Assembly (NCBI RefSeq): GCF_030758315.1
Contig: NZ_CP132336.1
Location: forward strand, 2,323,001 to 2,387,000
Length of the DNA stretch: 64,000 bases
Direction of reading: 5' to 3'
From: Pararhizobium sp. IMCC3301
GTDB lineage: Bacteria; Pseudomonadota; Alphaproteobacteria; Rhizobiales; GCA-2746425
The notes beneath the pieces were generated by a model. The model did not search any database and had not been told where the DNA came from. It worked only from the letters and a program-made list of their open reading frames with translations. The position numbers were made by a program, and so were the translations under genes. This document shows, in pieces, positions 20,165 through 28,901 of the stretch (position 1 is its first letter; the number at the start of each line of letters is the position of its first letter).

Positions 20165-21766
20165 ATGAAACTCATGAAAACACTGGTTGCCGGTGTTGCG
20201 CTGGGCGCAATCGCGTCTACCACAGTGCTGCCGGCATTTGCCCAAACGCCAGCCAACATGCTGATCATCGCCAACCGGATTGATGACATCACCACTCTTG
20301 ATCCGCAGGAAAGCTTTGAATTTGCCGGTTCAGACGTGCTGCGCAATGTCTACGGCCGGCTGGTCAATTTCGACCCTGCCGACCTTGCCGCCGGATACCA
20401 GCCTGACCTTGCAGAAAGCTGGGAAGTCTCCGAAGATGGCATGACCATTACCTTCACCATGCGGCAAGGCGTGACATTTCACTCCGGCAACCCGGTCACC
20501 GCAAAGGATGCAGAGTTCAGCCTGCGCCGCGCTGTAACGCTGAATAAAACACCGAGTTTTATTTTCACCCAGTTCGGTTTCACGCCGGAAAATATCGCTG
20601 AAACCATCGTTGCGACAGACGACAGAACCCTGAAAATCACCACCGACAAGCGCTACGCCACTTCGTTCGTGCTCAACTGCCTGACAGCCACAATCGGCGG
20701 CATTGTCGACAGCAAAGTCGCGATGGAACATGATGTCGACGGTGATCTGGGCAATGAATGGCTGAAGATCAACACAGCCGGTTCCGGCCCTTATAAGGAT
20801 GTGGTCTGGAAAGCCAATGAATCGGTCACCATGCTGGCCAATCCGGACTATTATGGCGGTGCGCCTGCCATGGAGCGTGTCATTGTCCGCCATGTTCAGG
20901 AAAGTGCCACTCAGCGCCTGCTTCTGGAGCGTGGCGACATTGATGTGGCGCGAAACCTCAACCCGGAGGATGTGGCGGGCATTTCCAGTGCGGAAGGCAT
21001 CACGGTCGACAGCGAGTTGCGTGGCCGGCTGATGTATTATTCGCTGAATCAGAAGAATGAAGCCCTGTCCAACCCGAAAGTCATCGAAGCCACCAAATAT
21101 CTGGTCGATTATGAAGGGATGCGGGACAGCTTCCTGAATGGCCAGTACACTATTCAGCAAGCCTTCCTGCCGCAGACCTATCTGGGAGCGATTGATGAAA
21201 CGCCCTACAGCCTCAATATCGAAAAAGCCAAGGGTCTGATGGAAGAAGCCGGATATGGCGACGGCATTGAAATAGAAGTTGGCGTGCGCGAGGCCCAGGA
21301 GCGCATTGAAATCGCCCAGGCGCTGCAGAACAATTTTGCCCAGGCCGGCATCAAGCTGAATATTACGGTCGGCACCGCAAAACAGGTTCTGGCGCGTTAC
21401 CGGGCCCGTGAACTGGACATGTATCTTGGCGCCTGGGGTCCTGATTATCCAGATCCCCACACCAATGCAGCCACCTTTGCGATGAACCCGGATAATTCCG
21501 ATGCGGCCGAAAATACCGGTTTCCTGGCCTGGCGTAATGCCTGGGATATCCCGGAAATGACCGAAAAAACCGCCGCCGCCGTTGTCGAGAATGACCGCGA
21601 AAAACGCGCTGAAATGTATCGCGAGATTCAGCGCGAACACCAGGCCACATCGCCCTTCGGGATCATGTTCCAGAAAATCGAGCAGACCGCCCGCAAAGAC
21701 AATGTGCAGGGCTTTTCAATCGGGGCTGCAATCACCGCAGCGGCCTATTGGAAAGTCACCAAATAA
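20165..21766 (+). CDS. Peptide-type ABC transporter substrate-binding protein
   Basis: A 533-residue extracellular solute-binding protein of family 5 (DppA/OppA class). The ATG at 20165 follows a near-perfect AAGGAGG site; an in-frame TTG at 20150 would include that site and is rejected. The signal peptide ends near residue 26 (LPAFAQ). The family segment LAESWEVSEDGMTITFTMRQGVTFHSG lies near residues 85-110. It delivers a peptide or similar compound to the DppBCDF-like system encoded next. Dipeptide is favoured by the adjacent dipeptidase, but opines and other compounds also use this family. Confidence 0.9.
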   Translation: MKLMKTLVAGVALGAIASTTVLPAFAQTPANMLIIANRIDDITTLDPQESFEFAGSDVLRNVYGRLVNFDPADLAAGYQPDLAESWEVSEDGMTITFTMRQGVTFHSGNPVTAKDAEFSLRRAVTLNKTPSFIFTQFGFTPENIAETIVATDDRTLKITTDKRYATSFVLNCLTATIGGIVDSKVAMEHDVDGDLGNEWLKINTAGSGPYKDVVWKANESVTMLANPDYYGGAPAMERVIVRHVQESATQRLLLERGDIDVARNLNPEDVAGISSAEGITVDSELRGRLMYYSLNQKNEALSNPKVIEATKYLVDYEGMRDSFLNGQYTIQQAFLPQTYLGAIDETPYSLNIEKAKGLMEEAGYGDGIEIEVGVREAQERIEIAQALQNNFAQAGIKLNITVGTAKQVLARYRARELDMYLGAWGPDYPDPHTNAATFAMNPDNSDAAENTGFLAWRNAWDIPEMTEKTAAAVVENDREKRAEMYREIQREHQATSPFGIMFQKIEQTARKDNVQGFSIGAAITAAAYWKVTK

Positions 21767-21778
21767 GGGTTCGCCAAT

Positions 21779-22834
21779 ATGGCATTGAGCGATATCGGGA
21801 AGGGACGCCGTGCGGTGCCCCTTCCGCCTGCCCTGATTAAATCCGGCAAAATAGCGCTGACCATTCTGGTCACTATGCTCGGTCTCATTTTCATTACCTT
21901 TATCATTGGCCGGGTCATGCCGGTAGACCCGGTGCTGGCGATTGTCGGCGAACGTGCCGCCAAGGACGTCTATAACGCCGCCTATCTGAAACTGGGTCTG
22001 GACAAGCCTCTGCTGATTCAGTTCTGGTACTATGTCAAAGACGTATTCACCGGCGATTTCGGAAAATCCCTGCTCACCGCAAGACCAGTGGTTGACGACA
22101 TTATCCGGGTTTTCCCGGCAACCCTGGAACTGGCGACCATCGGCACCATCATGGGCGTCGTGCTCGGCGTTCCGCTTGGCGTTCTGGCCGCAGTCCGGCG
22201 CGGCACCTGGATCGATCAGACCGCACGTGTGGTCGCGCTTGTCGGTTATTCCATGCCGATCTTCTGGCTCGGGCTGATGGGTCTGCTGATCTTCTATGGA
22301 ATTCTGGGCTGGGTCGGTGGCCCCGGTCGGCTCGATTTTTTCTATGACGGCCTGGTCCCGACCCGAACCGGAATGATACTGATCGACAGCGCCATTGCCG
22401 GCGACATGACCGTGTTCTGGAACGCGGTTTCGCATATTATTTTGCCGGCTTCGATTTTGGGTTATTATTCGCTGGCCTATATCAGCCGGATGACACGCAG
22501 CTTCATGCTTGAACAATTATCGGCGGAATATGTCACCACGGCGCGGGTCAAGGGCATGTCGGAACGTCAGGTCATCTGGGGCCACGCTTTCAAGAACATC
22601 CGCGTCCAGCTGATCACTGTCATTGCCCTGTCCTATGCCGGCCTGCTGGAAGGTTCGGTGCTCACCGAAATCATTTTTTCCTGGCCGGGAATCGGTTCCT
22701 ATATCACCACGGCCCTGTTGTCGGCCGACATGAATGCGGTTCTCGGAGGAACGGTGGTAGTCGGACTTGTTTTCGTGCTGTTCAATGTTCTGTCGGACCT
22801 GCTCTACCAGTTCTTCGACCCCCGGGCGAAATAG
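21779..22834 (+). CDS. Peptide ABC transporter permease (DppB class)
   Basis: A 351-residue inner-membrane permease with about six helices. The EAA loop that contacts the ATPase is at TTARVKGMSERQVIWGHAFKN (about 258-278). Residues 95-200 hold the conserved LELATIGTIMGVVLGVPLGVLAAVRR-like stretch of the family. It follows the binding-protein gene by 12 bp and forms a heterodimer with the next gene product. An unusually long insert (about 175-215) after the third helix is larger than in DppB of enterics. Confidence 0.9.
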   Translation: MALSDIGKGRRAVPLPPALIKSGKIALTILVTMLGLIFITFIIGRVMPVDPVLAIVGERAAKDVYNAAYLKLGLDKPLLIQFWYYVKDVFTGDFGKSLLTARPVVDDIIRVFPATLELATIGTIMGVVLGVPLGVLAAVRRGTWIDQTARVVALVGYSMPIFWLGLMGLLIFYGILGWVGGPGRLDFFYDGLVPTRTGMILIDSAIAGDMTVFWNAVSHIILPASILGYYSLAYISRMTRSFMLEQLSAEYVTTARVKGMSERQVIWGHAFKNIRVQLITVIALSYAGLLEGSVLTEIIFSWPGIGSYITTALLSADMNAVLGGTVVVGLVFVLFNVLSDLLYQFFDPRAK

Positions 22835-22842
22835 AGGCGCAG

Positions 22843-23781
22843 ATGTCACAACAAGATCTCGCCTCCGCCTCCCCTAAAGCTGCCTGGCGTGCCTGGCTGC
22901 TGACCGACACGCCGACATCGCGGCGGCACGCAAAACTGGCATCGCTGTATCAAAGCTGGCTTCAGTTCCGCGGCAATCCGATGGCTGTGTTCGGGCTGAT
23001 GATTCTCATTGCCCTTGTGTTGATTGCCGCTTTTGCACCACTGATTTCGCCTTATGATCCGTTTGTTCAGGAATTGGGCAATCGGCTTAAACCGCCCGGC
23101 GCCGAGGGTCATATTCTGGGTACCGATTCGCTTGGCCGTGATTTATTAAGCCGGCTAATTTACGGCGCGCGCATCACGCTTTATATTGTCACTCTGGTGG
23201 CCATCATCGCGCCACTGGTCGGACTTTTTGTCGGCACGGTCGCAGGCTATGCCGGAGGGTTTCTCGATGTCGTGCTGATGCGCATCACCGATATCTTTCT
23301 GGCCTTTCCGCGCCTTGTTCTGGCTCTGGCCTTTGTCGCCGCACTGGGCGCCGGCATTGAAAATGCGGTCCTGGCAATCTCGCTGACTGCCTGGCCGCCC
23401 TATGCCCGCATTGCCCGTGCCGAGACCCTGACAATCCGCAATTCCGATTATATTCACGCCGTGCGCCTGCAGGGCGCGGGTGCCCTGCGCATTATTATCA
23501 AGCACATCTGGCCATTGTGCATCTCATCGCTGATCATCCGTGTCACGCTTGATATGGCCGGAATTATTCTCGCTGCCGCCGGCCTTGGCTTTCTCGGTCT
23601 GGGCGCACAGCCGCCCTCCCCGGAGTGGGGCGCGATGGTGTCTGACGGCCGCAAGTTCATTCTCGATTTTTGGTGGGTCGCGACCATTCCAGGCCTTGCG
23701 ATTTTCATTGTCAGTCTGGCCTTCAATCTGCTGGGCGATGGTCTGCGCGATGTGCTGGATCCCAAGGAGAGTAGTGGATGA
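22843..23781 (+). CDS. Peptide ABC transporter permease (DppC class)
   Basis: A 312-residue second permease of the same transporter. The N-terminal OppC-type segment (about 40-65) precedes GHILGTDSLGRDLLSRLIYGAR, the hallmark of DppC/OppC proteins. Five to six helices follow, with the EAA loop at YIHAVRLQGAGALRIIIKHIWP. The stop codon overlaps the following ATPase start (ATGA), so expression is coupled. It pairs with the DppB-class protein to form the channel. Confidence 0.9.
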   Translation: MSQQDLASASPKAAWRAWLLTDTPTSRRHAKLASLYQSWLQFRGNPMAVFGLMILIALVLIAAFAPLISPYDPFVQELGNRLKPPGAEGHILGTDSLGRDLLSRLIYGARITLYIVTLVAIIAPLVGLFVGTVAGYAGGFLDVVLMRITDIFLAFPRLVLALAFVAALGAGIENAVLAISLTAWPPYARIARAETLTIRNSDYIHAVRLQGAGALRIIIKHIWPLCISSLIIRVTLDMAGIILAAAGLGFLGLGAQPPSPEWGAMVSDGRKFILDFWWVATIPGLAIFIVSLAFNLLGDGLRDVLDPKESSG

Positions 23782-24665
23782 CCGGGTCTCCAGCGCCAAA
23801 TCTGCTCGACCCCAATTTACTCGATGTAGAAGATTTGTGGGTGCGGTTTCCCACCCGCAGCGGCGTGTTCGATGCGGTCCGCGGCATATCCTTTTCGCTT
23901 GGCCGAGAGCGGCTTGGTATTGTCGGAGAAAGCGGGTCCGGCAAATCCATGACAGGCCGGGCGATTCTGCGCCTGATCCGCAGGCCTGGCCGGGTCGAGG
24001 CAAAGCGCATCGCTCTGGAAGGCCGCGACCTGATGGCTTTGTCGGAAAAGCAGATGCGTGCCGTGCGCGGCTACCAGATTTCAATGATCATGCAGGATCC
24101 GAAATTCTCGCTGAACCCGGTTCTGAAAGTCGGCCGCCAGATCATGGAGGCCTATCAGATCCATACAAAGGGCAGCACAAGCGAGGCCCGGCAGAAAACC
24201 ATCGAGATGCTGAAAGCCGTTGCCATCCGCGATCCGGAACGGGTCTTCGAAGCCTATCCGCACGAAATGTCCGGCGGTATGGGACAACGCGTGATGATTG
24301 CCATGATGATGATCCCCGATCCCAAAATTCTGATTGCTGACGAGCCGACCTCCGCGCTGGATGTATCTGTGCAGACCCAGGTTCTCGACATTATGGACAA
24401 GCTGGTGCGGGATCGCGGCATGGGACTGATTTTCATCAGTCATGATCTCAATCTGGTCGCTTCCTTCTGTGACCGGGTGCTGATCATGTATGGCGGGCGC
24501 ATTGTTGAAGTCTGTGACGCCGACAAATTGCACGAGGCCCAACATCCCTATACCCGCGGACTGCTGAATTCCCTGCCCCGGCTCGACGCGCCGCGTGCGC
24601 GACTGGAAGTCCTGAAGCGCGATCCGGCGTGGCGTGAAGAACCCAGCGTCAGCGGTGTGTTATGA
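23778..24665 (+). CDS. Peptide ABC transporter ATPase (DppD class)
   Basis: A 295-residue ATPase with Walker A GESGSGKS near residues 54-61, signature MSGGMGQR near 168 and Walker B ILIADEPTSALDVS near 187. The C-terminal oligopeptide-transporter extension (HPYTRGLLNSLPRLD) is present. The signature has GGMGQR where GGMRQR or GGQRQR is usual, a mild variation. Its stop overlaps the start of the second ATPase gene. It works as a heterodimer with the DppF-class protein. Confidence 0.9.
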   Translation: MTGSPAPNLLDPNLLDVEDLWVRFPTRSGVFDAVRGISFSLGRERLGIVGESGSGKSMTGRAILRLIRRPGRVEAKRIALEGRDLMALSEKQMRAVRGYQISMIMQDPKFSLNPVLKVGRQIMEAYQIHTKGSTSEARQKTIEMLKAVAIRDPERVFEAYPHEMSGGMGQRVMIAMMMIPDPKILIADEPTSALDVSVQTQVLDIMDKLVRDRGMGLIFISHDLNLVASFCDRVLIMYGGRIVEVCDADKLHEAQHPYTRGLLNSLPRLDAPRARLEVLKRDPAWREEPSVSGVL

Positions 24666-25429
24666 GCGGTATTGTTCTGAAACATCTGAATGTCTGGTTT
24701 GGACATGGCGGCGCCCGCGTTGATGCGGTGAAGGATGCCAGTTTCGAGGTTGCGCTTGGTGAAAGCTTTGGCCTGGTCGGCGAATCCGGCTCCGGCAAAT
24801 CCACCATATTGCGGGCCATTACCGGGCTGGCCGAAACCTGGAATGGCGGCATCGAGATCGATGGCAAGGCGCTTGGCGCCACGCGCGACAGTGAGTTCTA
24901 TAAAACCGTGCAGATGGTGTTTCAGGACCCCTATGCCTCCCTGCATCCGCGTCATACTGTCGATCAGGTGTTGAGCGAAACCCTGTCGCTGCACAGGTTT
25001 GACAATATTGAAATACGCATCGACAAGCTGCTGTCCGATGTCGGCCTTGGTCCGTCCTTCCGCTTCCGCTATCCGCATCAATTGTCAGGTGGCCAGCGCC
25101 AGCGCGTCGCCATTGCCCGCGCGCTTGCGCCGGAGCCGCGCATTTTGCTGCTCGATGAGCCCACTTCGGCACTCGATGTCTCGGTGCAGGCCGAAATTCT
25201 CAACCTTCTGACAGATCTGCGCGCTGAACGCGGGCTGACCTTTCTGATGGTCAGCCATGATCTGTCGGTGGTCAGCCATATGTGCAGCCGTATGGCGGTC
25301 ATGCAGCACGGCTATATTGTCGAACTACTATCTGTCGAAGACATGCGGGCGCAGAAAGCCAGCCACGACTACACCCGGCATCTGCTCGCCAGTTCGCTCG
25401 GGTTCAATCCCTCAGAAGCAGCGGAATAG
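24662..25429 (+). CDS. Peptide ABC transporter ATPase (DppF class)
   Basis: A 255-residue ATPase, the second nucleotide-binding subunit of the operon's transporter. Walker A is GESGSGKST near residue 40, signature LSGGQRQR near 141 and Walker B ILLLDEPTSALDVS near 161. It is shorter at the C-terminus than enteric DppF, ending in a brief HDYTRHLLASSLGF extension. It ends eight bases before the oxidase gene that closes the operon. Confidence 0.9.
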   Translation: MSGIVLKHLNVWFGHGGARVDAVKDASFEVALGESFGLVGESGSGKSTILRAITGLAETWNGGIEIDGKALGATRDSEFYKTVQMVFQDPYASLHPRHTVDQVLSETLSLHRFDNIEIRIDKLLSDVGLGPSFRFRYPHQLSGGQRQRVAIARALAPEPRILLLDEPTSALDVSVQAEILNLLTDLRAERGLTFLMVSHDLSVVSHMCSRMAVMQHGYIVELLSVEDMRAQKASHDYTRHLLASSLGFNPSEAAE

Positions 25430-25437
25430 AGCGTCTC

Positions 25438-26685
25438 ATGGAACGGGCCACTGTTCTGGTGCTGGGAGCCGGTATTGTCGGCGTATCAACCGCGTTGCAA
25501 CTGCAAAGCCGGGGAATTCCAGCTATTGTGATCGACCGGCACTCCCCGGGCCTTGGCGCATCCTTCGGCAATAGCGGTGTGATCCAGCGCGAGGCGGTGC
25601 TGCCCTATGCCATGCCGCGCGATGCAAAAACCCTGTTGAGGACGCTGCTTGGCCGCAACACCGCCGCGCGGCTGCAGCTGTCTGCCCTGCCCGGCCTGCT
25701 GCCATTCATGACCCGCTATTGGTGGTATTCTTCGAAGGCACGGCACCGGAGCATCGCAAAATCCTATGCCGGCCTGATCGAACGCTGCCTTGAGACCTGG
25801 CAGCAGGCGATCGCAGATACCGATGCCGGCAGTCTATTGTCGCACCAGGGCTATCTGGCGGGGTTTCGCACTCCGCACCGCTATGACGCCGCACGCACTG
25901 AAGCCGATGAGTTTGCCGAACAATACGGATTGTCAGTGTCACATCTGCAGGGCAGCTCTGAAATCTGCCAGGCGGTGCCGCATATCAGCTCGGCTTTTCA
26001 CGCCATGATCCACTATCATGATGCCGTGACTGTCAGTGATCCCCATGCCTTGCTGATACAACTTCTGGCGAAATTCCACAGCCTTGGTGGACGCTTTGCC
26101 AGCGCCGATGCGATGCAATTGACCGGTGATGCAAGCGGCTACAGCCTGCCCGGTGAAGCCGGCCCGATCCATGCCCGGCACGCGGTGATAGCGCTTGGCG
26201 CCGATGCGGCGCAATTGTCGGCAAAATTCAGCCTGAGACTGCCGATGGGTCTGAAGCGCGGATATCATGTTCATTTCAGGCAGGTGCCCCAAGCTCCGCT
26301 GGCAACGACGATTTTCGATGAGGAATATGGTTATGTGCTGACACCCAAATCCGCCGGCATCCGGCTTACCACAGGAGCCGAATTTGCCGCCCCGTCCGCA
26401 CCGCCCAGCCCGCGCCAATTGCAGCAGGTCACACCGATTGCGCAACGATTGCATCCGCTTGGCGACAAGGTAGAAACAACGCCATGGATGGGCATCCGTC
26501 CCTGTATGCCGGACATGCTTCCGGTGATCGGCGCAGTGCCCGGCTACAGCAATCTGTGGTGCGCCTTCGGACATGGCCACCAGGGCCTGACCCTGGGGCC
26601 GGTTACCGGCGACATCATCGCCGATCTGATCGAAGGCAGAGAGACAGAAATAAATCTTGCGCCGTTTTCACCGGCCAGGTTCTGA
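25438..26685 (+). CDS. DadA-like FAD-dependent amino-acid dehydrogenase
   Basis: A 415-residue FAD oxidoreductase of the DAO/DadA family. The N-terminal dinucleotide motif VLVLGAGIVGVSTAL is at 7-20, and the C-terminal segment GIRPCMPDMLPVIG followed by GHGHQGLTLGPVTG matches D-amino acid dehydrogenases. It would oxidise a D-amino acid to the alpha-keto acid, passing electrons to the respiratory chain. The ATG at 25438, eight bases after the ATPase stop, fits; the open frame extends upstream inside the ATPase gene and is not used. In this operon it probably handles the amino acid released by the M19 dipeptidase. Confidence 0.85.
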   Translation: MERATVLVLGAGIVGVSTALQLQSRGIPAIVIDRHSPGLGASFGNSGVIQREAVLPYAMPRDAKTLLRTLLGRNTAARLQLSALPGLLPFMTRYWWYSSKARHRSIAKSYAGLIERCLETWQQAIADTDAGSLLSHQGYLAGFRTPHRYDAARTEADEFAEQYGLSVSHLQGSSEICQAVPHISSAFHAMIHYHDAVTVSDPHALLIQLLAKFHSLGGRFASADAMQLTGDASGYSLPGEAGPIHARHAVIALGADAAQLSAKFSLRLPMGLKRGYHVHFRQVPQAPLATTIFDEEYGYVLTPKSAGIRLTTGAEFAAPSAPPSPRQLQQVTPIAQRLHPLGDKVETTPWMGIRPCMPDMLPVIGAVPGYSNLWCAFGHGHQGLTLGPVTGDIIADLIEGRETEINLAPFSPARF

Positions 26686-26701
26686 TCGTTAGTCGCCCTG
26701 A

Positions 26702-27271
26702 TCAATGCCGCATGGCGCCTTTTGCAATGGCCAGATGATGCGGCTGGTGATGCGCGCCGGTCGCCATCAAACCGAAAAACCCCAGCGCCCTGATCCGGGT
26801 AAGATCAGCGCTATTGTCCGGCTTCACGCGCAGGATCGCACCGTCCTGTGTCGTCTCTGCCGACACCGACCATCCCGCAACCTTGTTTAGCTCCAGAGCA
26901 TGAGCCGGAACCATTGCCTGGATTGCCCGCACTGTCGGGCCAGTCCCACGAATGGTGAAAACCATGGCACCGGACTGCTCACTCTGCTCTGCCGTGGCAC
27001 TCAGTGTCAGTGCATTCATATCGACGAGGTGTTCGCGCAGGCCCGCAATATCCACCGCAGACCAGTCCGTCTCCGGATCAGCTTCCAGAAGCGCCACGAT
27101 TTCTGCAATGGCGGCAAATGCCGATTGGCCGCCTTGTTTTGGAAAATCTTCACCGGTAACAGCGGCTTCGGGTTGCATTTGCCCGTGATGCCGCTCCACC
27201 GCGAACGAAGTTCCGCCTGCTGCAAGCAAAACGGCAGCGGCAATGAGGTGTCTGGTAAATTTCAGTTTCAT
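26702..27271 (-). CDS. Secreted His-rich protein of unknown function
   Basis: A 189-residue exported protein. The ATG at 27271 begins a clear signal peptide (MKLKFTRHLIAAAVLLAAGG, cleavage near SFA-V at 24). The mature chain begins ERHHGQMQP and ends with GAHHQPHHLAIAKGAMRH, so both ends are rich in His and Met, suggesting metal contact. The centre (about 50-150) has LREHLVDMNALTLSA and repeated beta-strand-like stretches. I do not recognise a named domain. It is divergent from a Crp/Fnr-type regulator gene with a palindromic site between them, so it is probably that regulator's target. A copper or other metal role is only a suggestion. Confidence 0.72.
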   Translation of the reverse strand: MKLKFTRHLIAAAVLLAAGGTSFAVERHHGQMQPEAAVTGEDFPKQGGQSAFAAIAEIVALLEADPETDWSAVDIAGLREHLVDMNALTLSATAEQSEQSGAMVFTIRGTGPTVRAIQAMVPAHALELNKVAGWSVSAETTQDGAILRVKPDNSADLTRIRALGFFGLMATGAHHQPHHLAIAKGAMRH

Positions 27272-27334
27272 GTTCGTTTTCGCCTGTCGATGAGTATCCA
27301 ACGGACTCAGACTAATCGCTTATGGCTTGCCAAT

Positions 27335-27352
27335 ATATGATTTGAATCATAT
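27335..27352. promoter_or_regulatory. FNR/FixK-like palindrome between divergent genes
   Basis: ATATGATTTGAATCATAT is a perfect palindrome except for its central TG and contains TGAT-N4-ATCA, the core of Crp/Fnr-family sites (TTGAT-N4-ATCAA). It is centred about 72 bp upstream of the secreted-protein start, a distance compatible with activation, and 18 bp upstream of the regulator's ATG, compatible with autorepression. Confidence 0.65.
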
Positions 27353-27361
27353 TCTGTGAAA

Positions 27362-27964
27362 ATGTTACCCATGCCCTTCAATTCTCTGCCGCGAACGGCG
27401 TTGAAACGGAACAGCGTCGCCAAAGGTGACATCCTGTTCCGGCAGAACGACGCTCCCGCCGCTTTGTATTTTCTGCAATCGGGGCACATGCAGATGCTGC
27501 GCCATACTGAAAACGGCGAGAGCATCATCATTCACAATGCTTTTGGCGGACAGACATTTGCCGAGGCATCTCTGTTTTCCAGCCATTATCATTGTGATGC
27601 ACAGGCTGTTGAGACGAGCGAATTAGTCGCCATGGACAAGGCCCGTATTTTAAAGACCATGCAGCAGAATGCTTTGTTTGCCCTTGCGCTTTCAGCGCGG
27701 TTTGCCGGACAGATACAGACCTATCGGCGCCGGCTTGAGCTGCTCGCCATCCGCAGCGCTGATCAGCGTGTTTTTGCCGCCATTGCTGACGGCATGTTAA
27801 CCGGCAGTGTCAAATCACTGGCGGCAGAGATCGGTCTGACTCACGAGGCAACCTATCGCGCACTGGCCAAATTGACCGCACGCGGCGCTCTGGTCAAAAC
27901 CGGCCGCGGCACCTATCAATTGGCCAGCAGCGAAACAACACAACACGGCAGGGTTACATCATGA
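27362..27964 (+). CDS. Crp/Fnr-family transcriptional regulator
   Basis: A 200-residue regulator with a cyclic-nucleotide-binding-like beta barrel (about 10-110) and a C-terminal winged helix (about 148-190: SVKSLAAEIGLTHEATYRALAKL). It has one Cys only (HYHCDAQ), so it lacks the Fe-S cluster cysteines of true FNR; the cAMP-contact RS pair is also not evident. The ligand is unknown. The start is either the ATG at 27362 or the GTG two codons earlier. The stop overlaps the downstream epimerase start (ATGA). It probably binds the palindrome just upstream and controls itself and the divergent secreted protein. Confidence 0.85.
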   Translation: MLPMPFNSLPRTALKRNSVAKGDILFRQNDAPAALYFLQSGHMQMLRHTENGESIIIHNAFGGQTFAEASLFSSHYHCDAQAVETSELVAMDKARILKTMQQNALFALALSARFAGQIQTYRRRLELLAIRSADQRVFAAIADGMLTGSVKSLAAEIGLTHEATYRALAKLTARGALVKTGRGTYQLASSETTQHGRVTS

Positions 27965-28851
27965 CAGGAAAACGCATTCTCTTCACCGGCGGCTCCGGCA
28001 AGGCCGGAAAACACGTCGTGCCCTATCTGCTTGATCAGGGCCACAGGGTGGTCAATGTGGATCTCAAACCACTCGACTATCCGGGCGTCGATAATCTGAT
28101 TGCCGACATCACCCAATCCGGACAGATGTTCAATGTCATGACGTCATATGCCAATTTTGATGAGCTGGAACCCGGCCTCGGCGTGCCGGAGTTTGATGCC
28201 GTCGTGCATTTTGCCGCTGTGCCGCGAATCTTGATCAATCCGGATAATGAAACCTTTCGCGTCAACACAATCGGCACTTACAATGTCATCGAGGCGGCGG
28301 TGAAACTGGGTATTCGCAAGATCATCATTGCATCGTCGGAAACCACCTATGGTGTCTGTTTCGCCGATGGCCGGGTCGATCCCGATTATCTGCCGGTGGA
28401 CGAGGATTATCCGGTCAATCCCATGGACAGCTACGGATTGTCGAAAGTTGTCAACGAAAACACCGCCCGTGCGTTTCAGCGCCGCTCCGGCTTCGACATT
28501 TATGCTCTGCGCATCGGCAATGTGATCGAGCCTCACGACTATGACCGGTTTCCGGGTTTCTTCGAAAATCCGGCACAGCGCCGCCGCAACATTTTCTGCT
28601 ACATTGATGCCCGCGACCTCGGTCAGATCGTCGATCTGTGCCTCAAAAAGGATGGGCTTGGCTATCAGGTCTTCAATGCCGGCAATAATGACAATTCCGC
28701 CAACATTCCCAGTGCCGAGTTGGCCAGGCGGTTTTTCCCGGATGTGAAGCTGACCCATGAACTGGGCGAAACAGAAGCGCTGTATTCCAACCGCAAAATC
28801 CGCGACGTGCTCGGATTTGAGGAACAGCACAATTGGCGCAAATATGTTTGA
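27961..28851 (+). CDS. NAD-dependent epimerase/dehydratase (extended SDR)
   Basis: A 296-residue extended short-chain dehydrogenase. The NAD-binding motif TGGSGKAG is at 9-16, and the catalytic set S125/S126-E-T-T and Y158-x3-K162 (DSYGLSK) is complete. The family includes sugar-nucleotide epimerases and uronate dehydrogenases; SSETTYG in place of SSxxVYG and the short C-terminus are reminiscent of the latter but not decisive. Translation is coupled to the Crp/Fnr-type regulator by a four-base overlap. Substrate unknown. Confidence 0.85.
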   Translation: MTGKRILFTGGSGKAGKHVVPYLLDQGHRVVNVDLKPLDYPGVDNLIADITQSGQMFNVMTSYANFDELEPGLGVPEFDAVVHFAAVPRILINPDNETFRVNTIGTYNVIEAAVKLGIRKIIIASSETTYGVCFADGRVDPDYLPVDEDYPVNPMDSYGLSKVVNENTARAFQRRSGFDIYALRIGNVIEPHDYDRFPGFFENPAQRRRNIFCYIDARDLGQIVDLCLKKDGLGYQVFNAGNNDNSANIPSAELARRFFPDVKLTHELGETEALYSNRKIRDVLGFEEQHNWRKYV

Positions 28852-28901
28852 AGCACGTATCATAGGCGCGGCTGAACCGATGAGGATACCCGAGCGGTCC
28901 C

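Noticed and set aside
20330-21640. Long open frame (436 codons) opposite the first peptide-binding protein
   Set aside because: The plus strand has a signal peptide, ribosome-binding site and family motifs; the minus frame has none.
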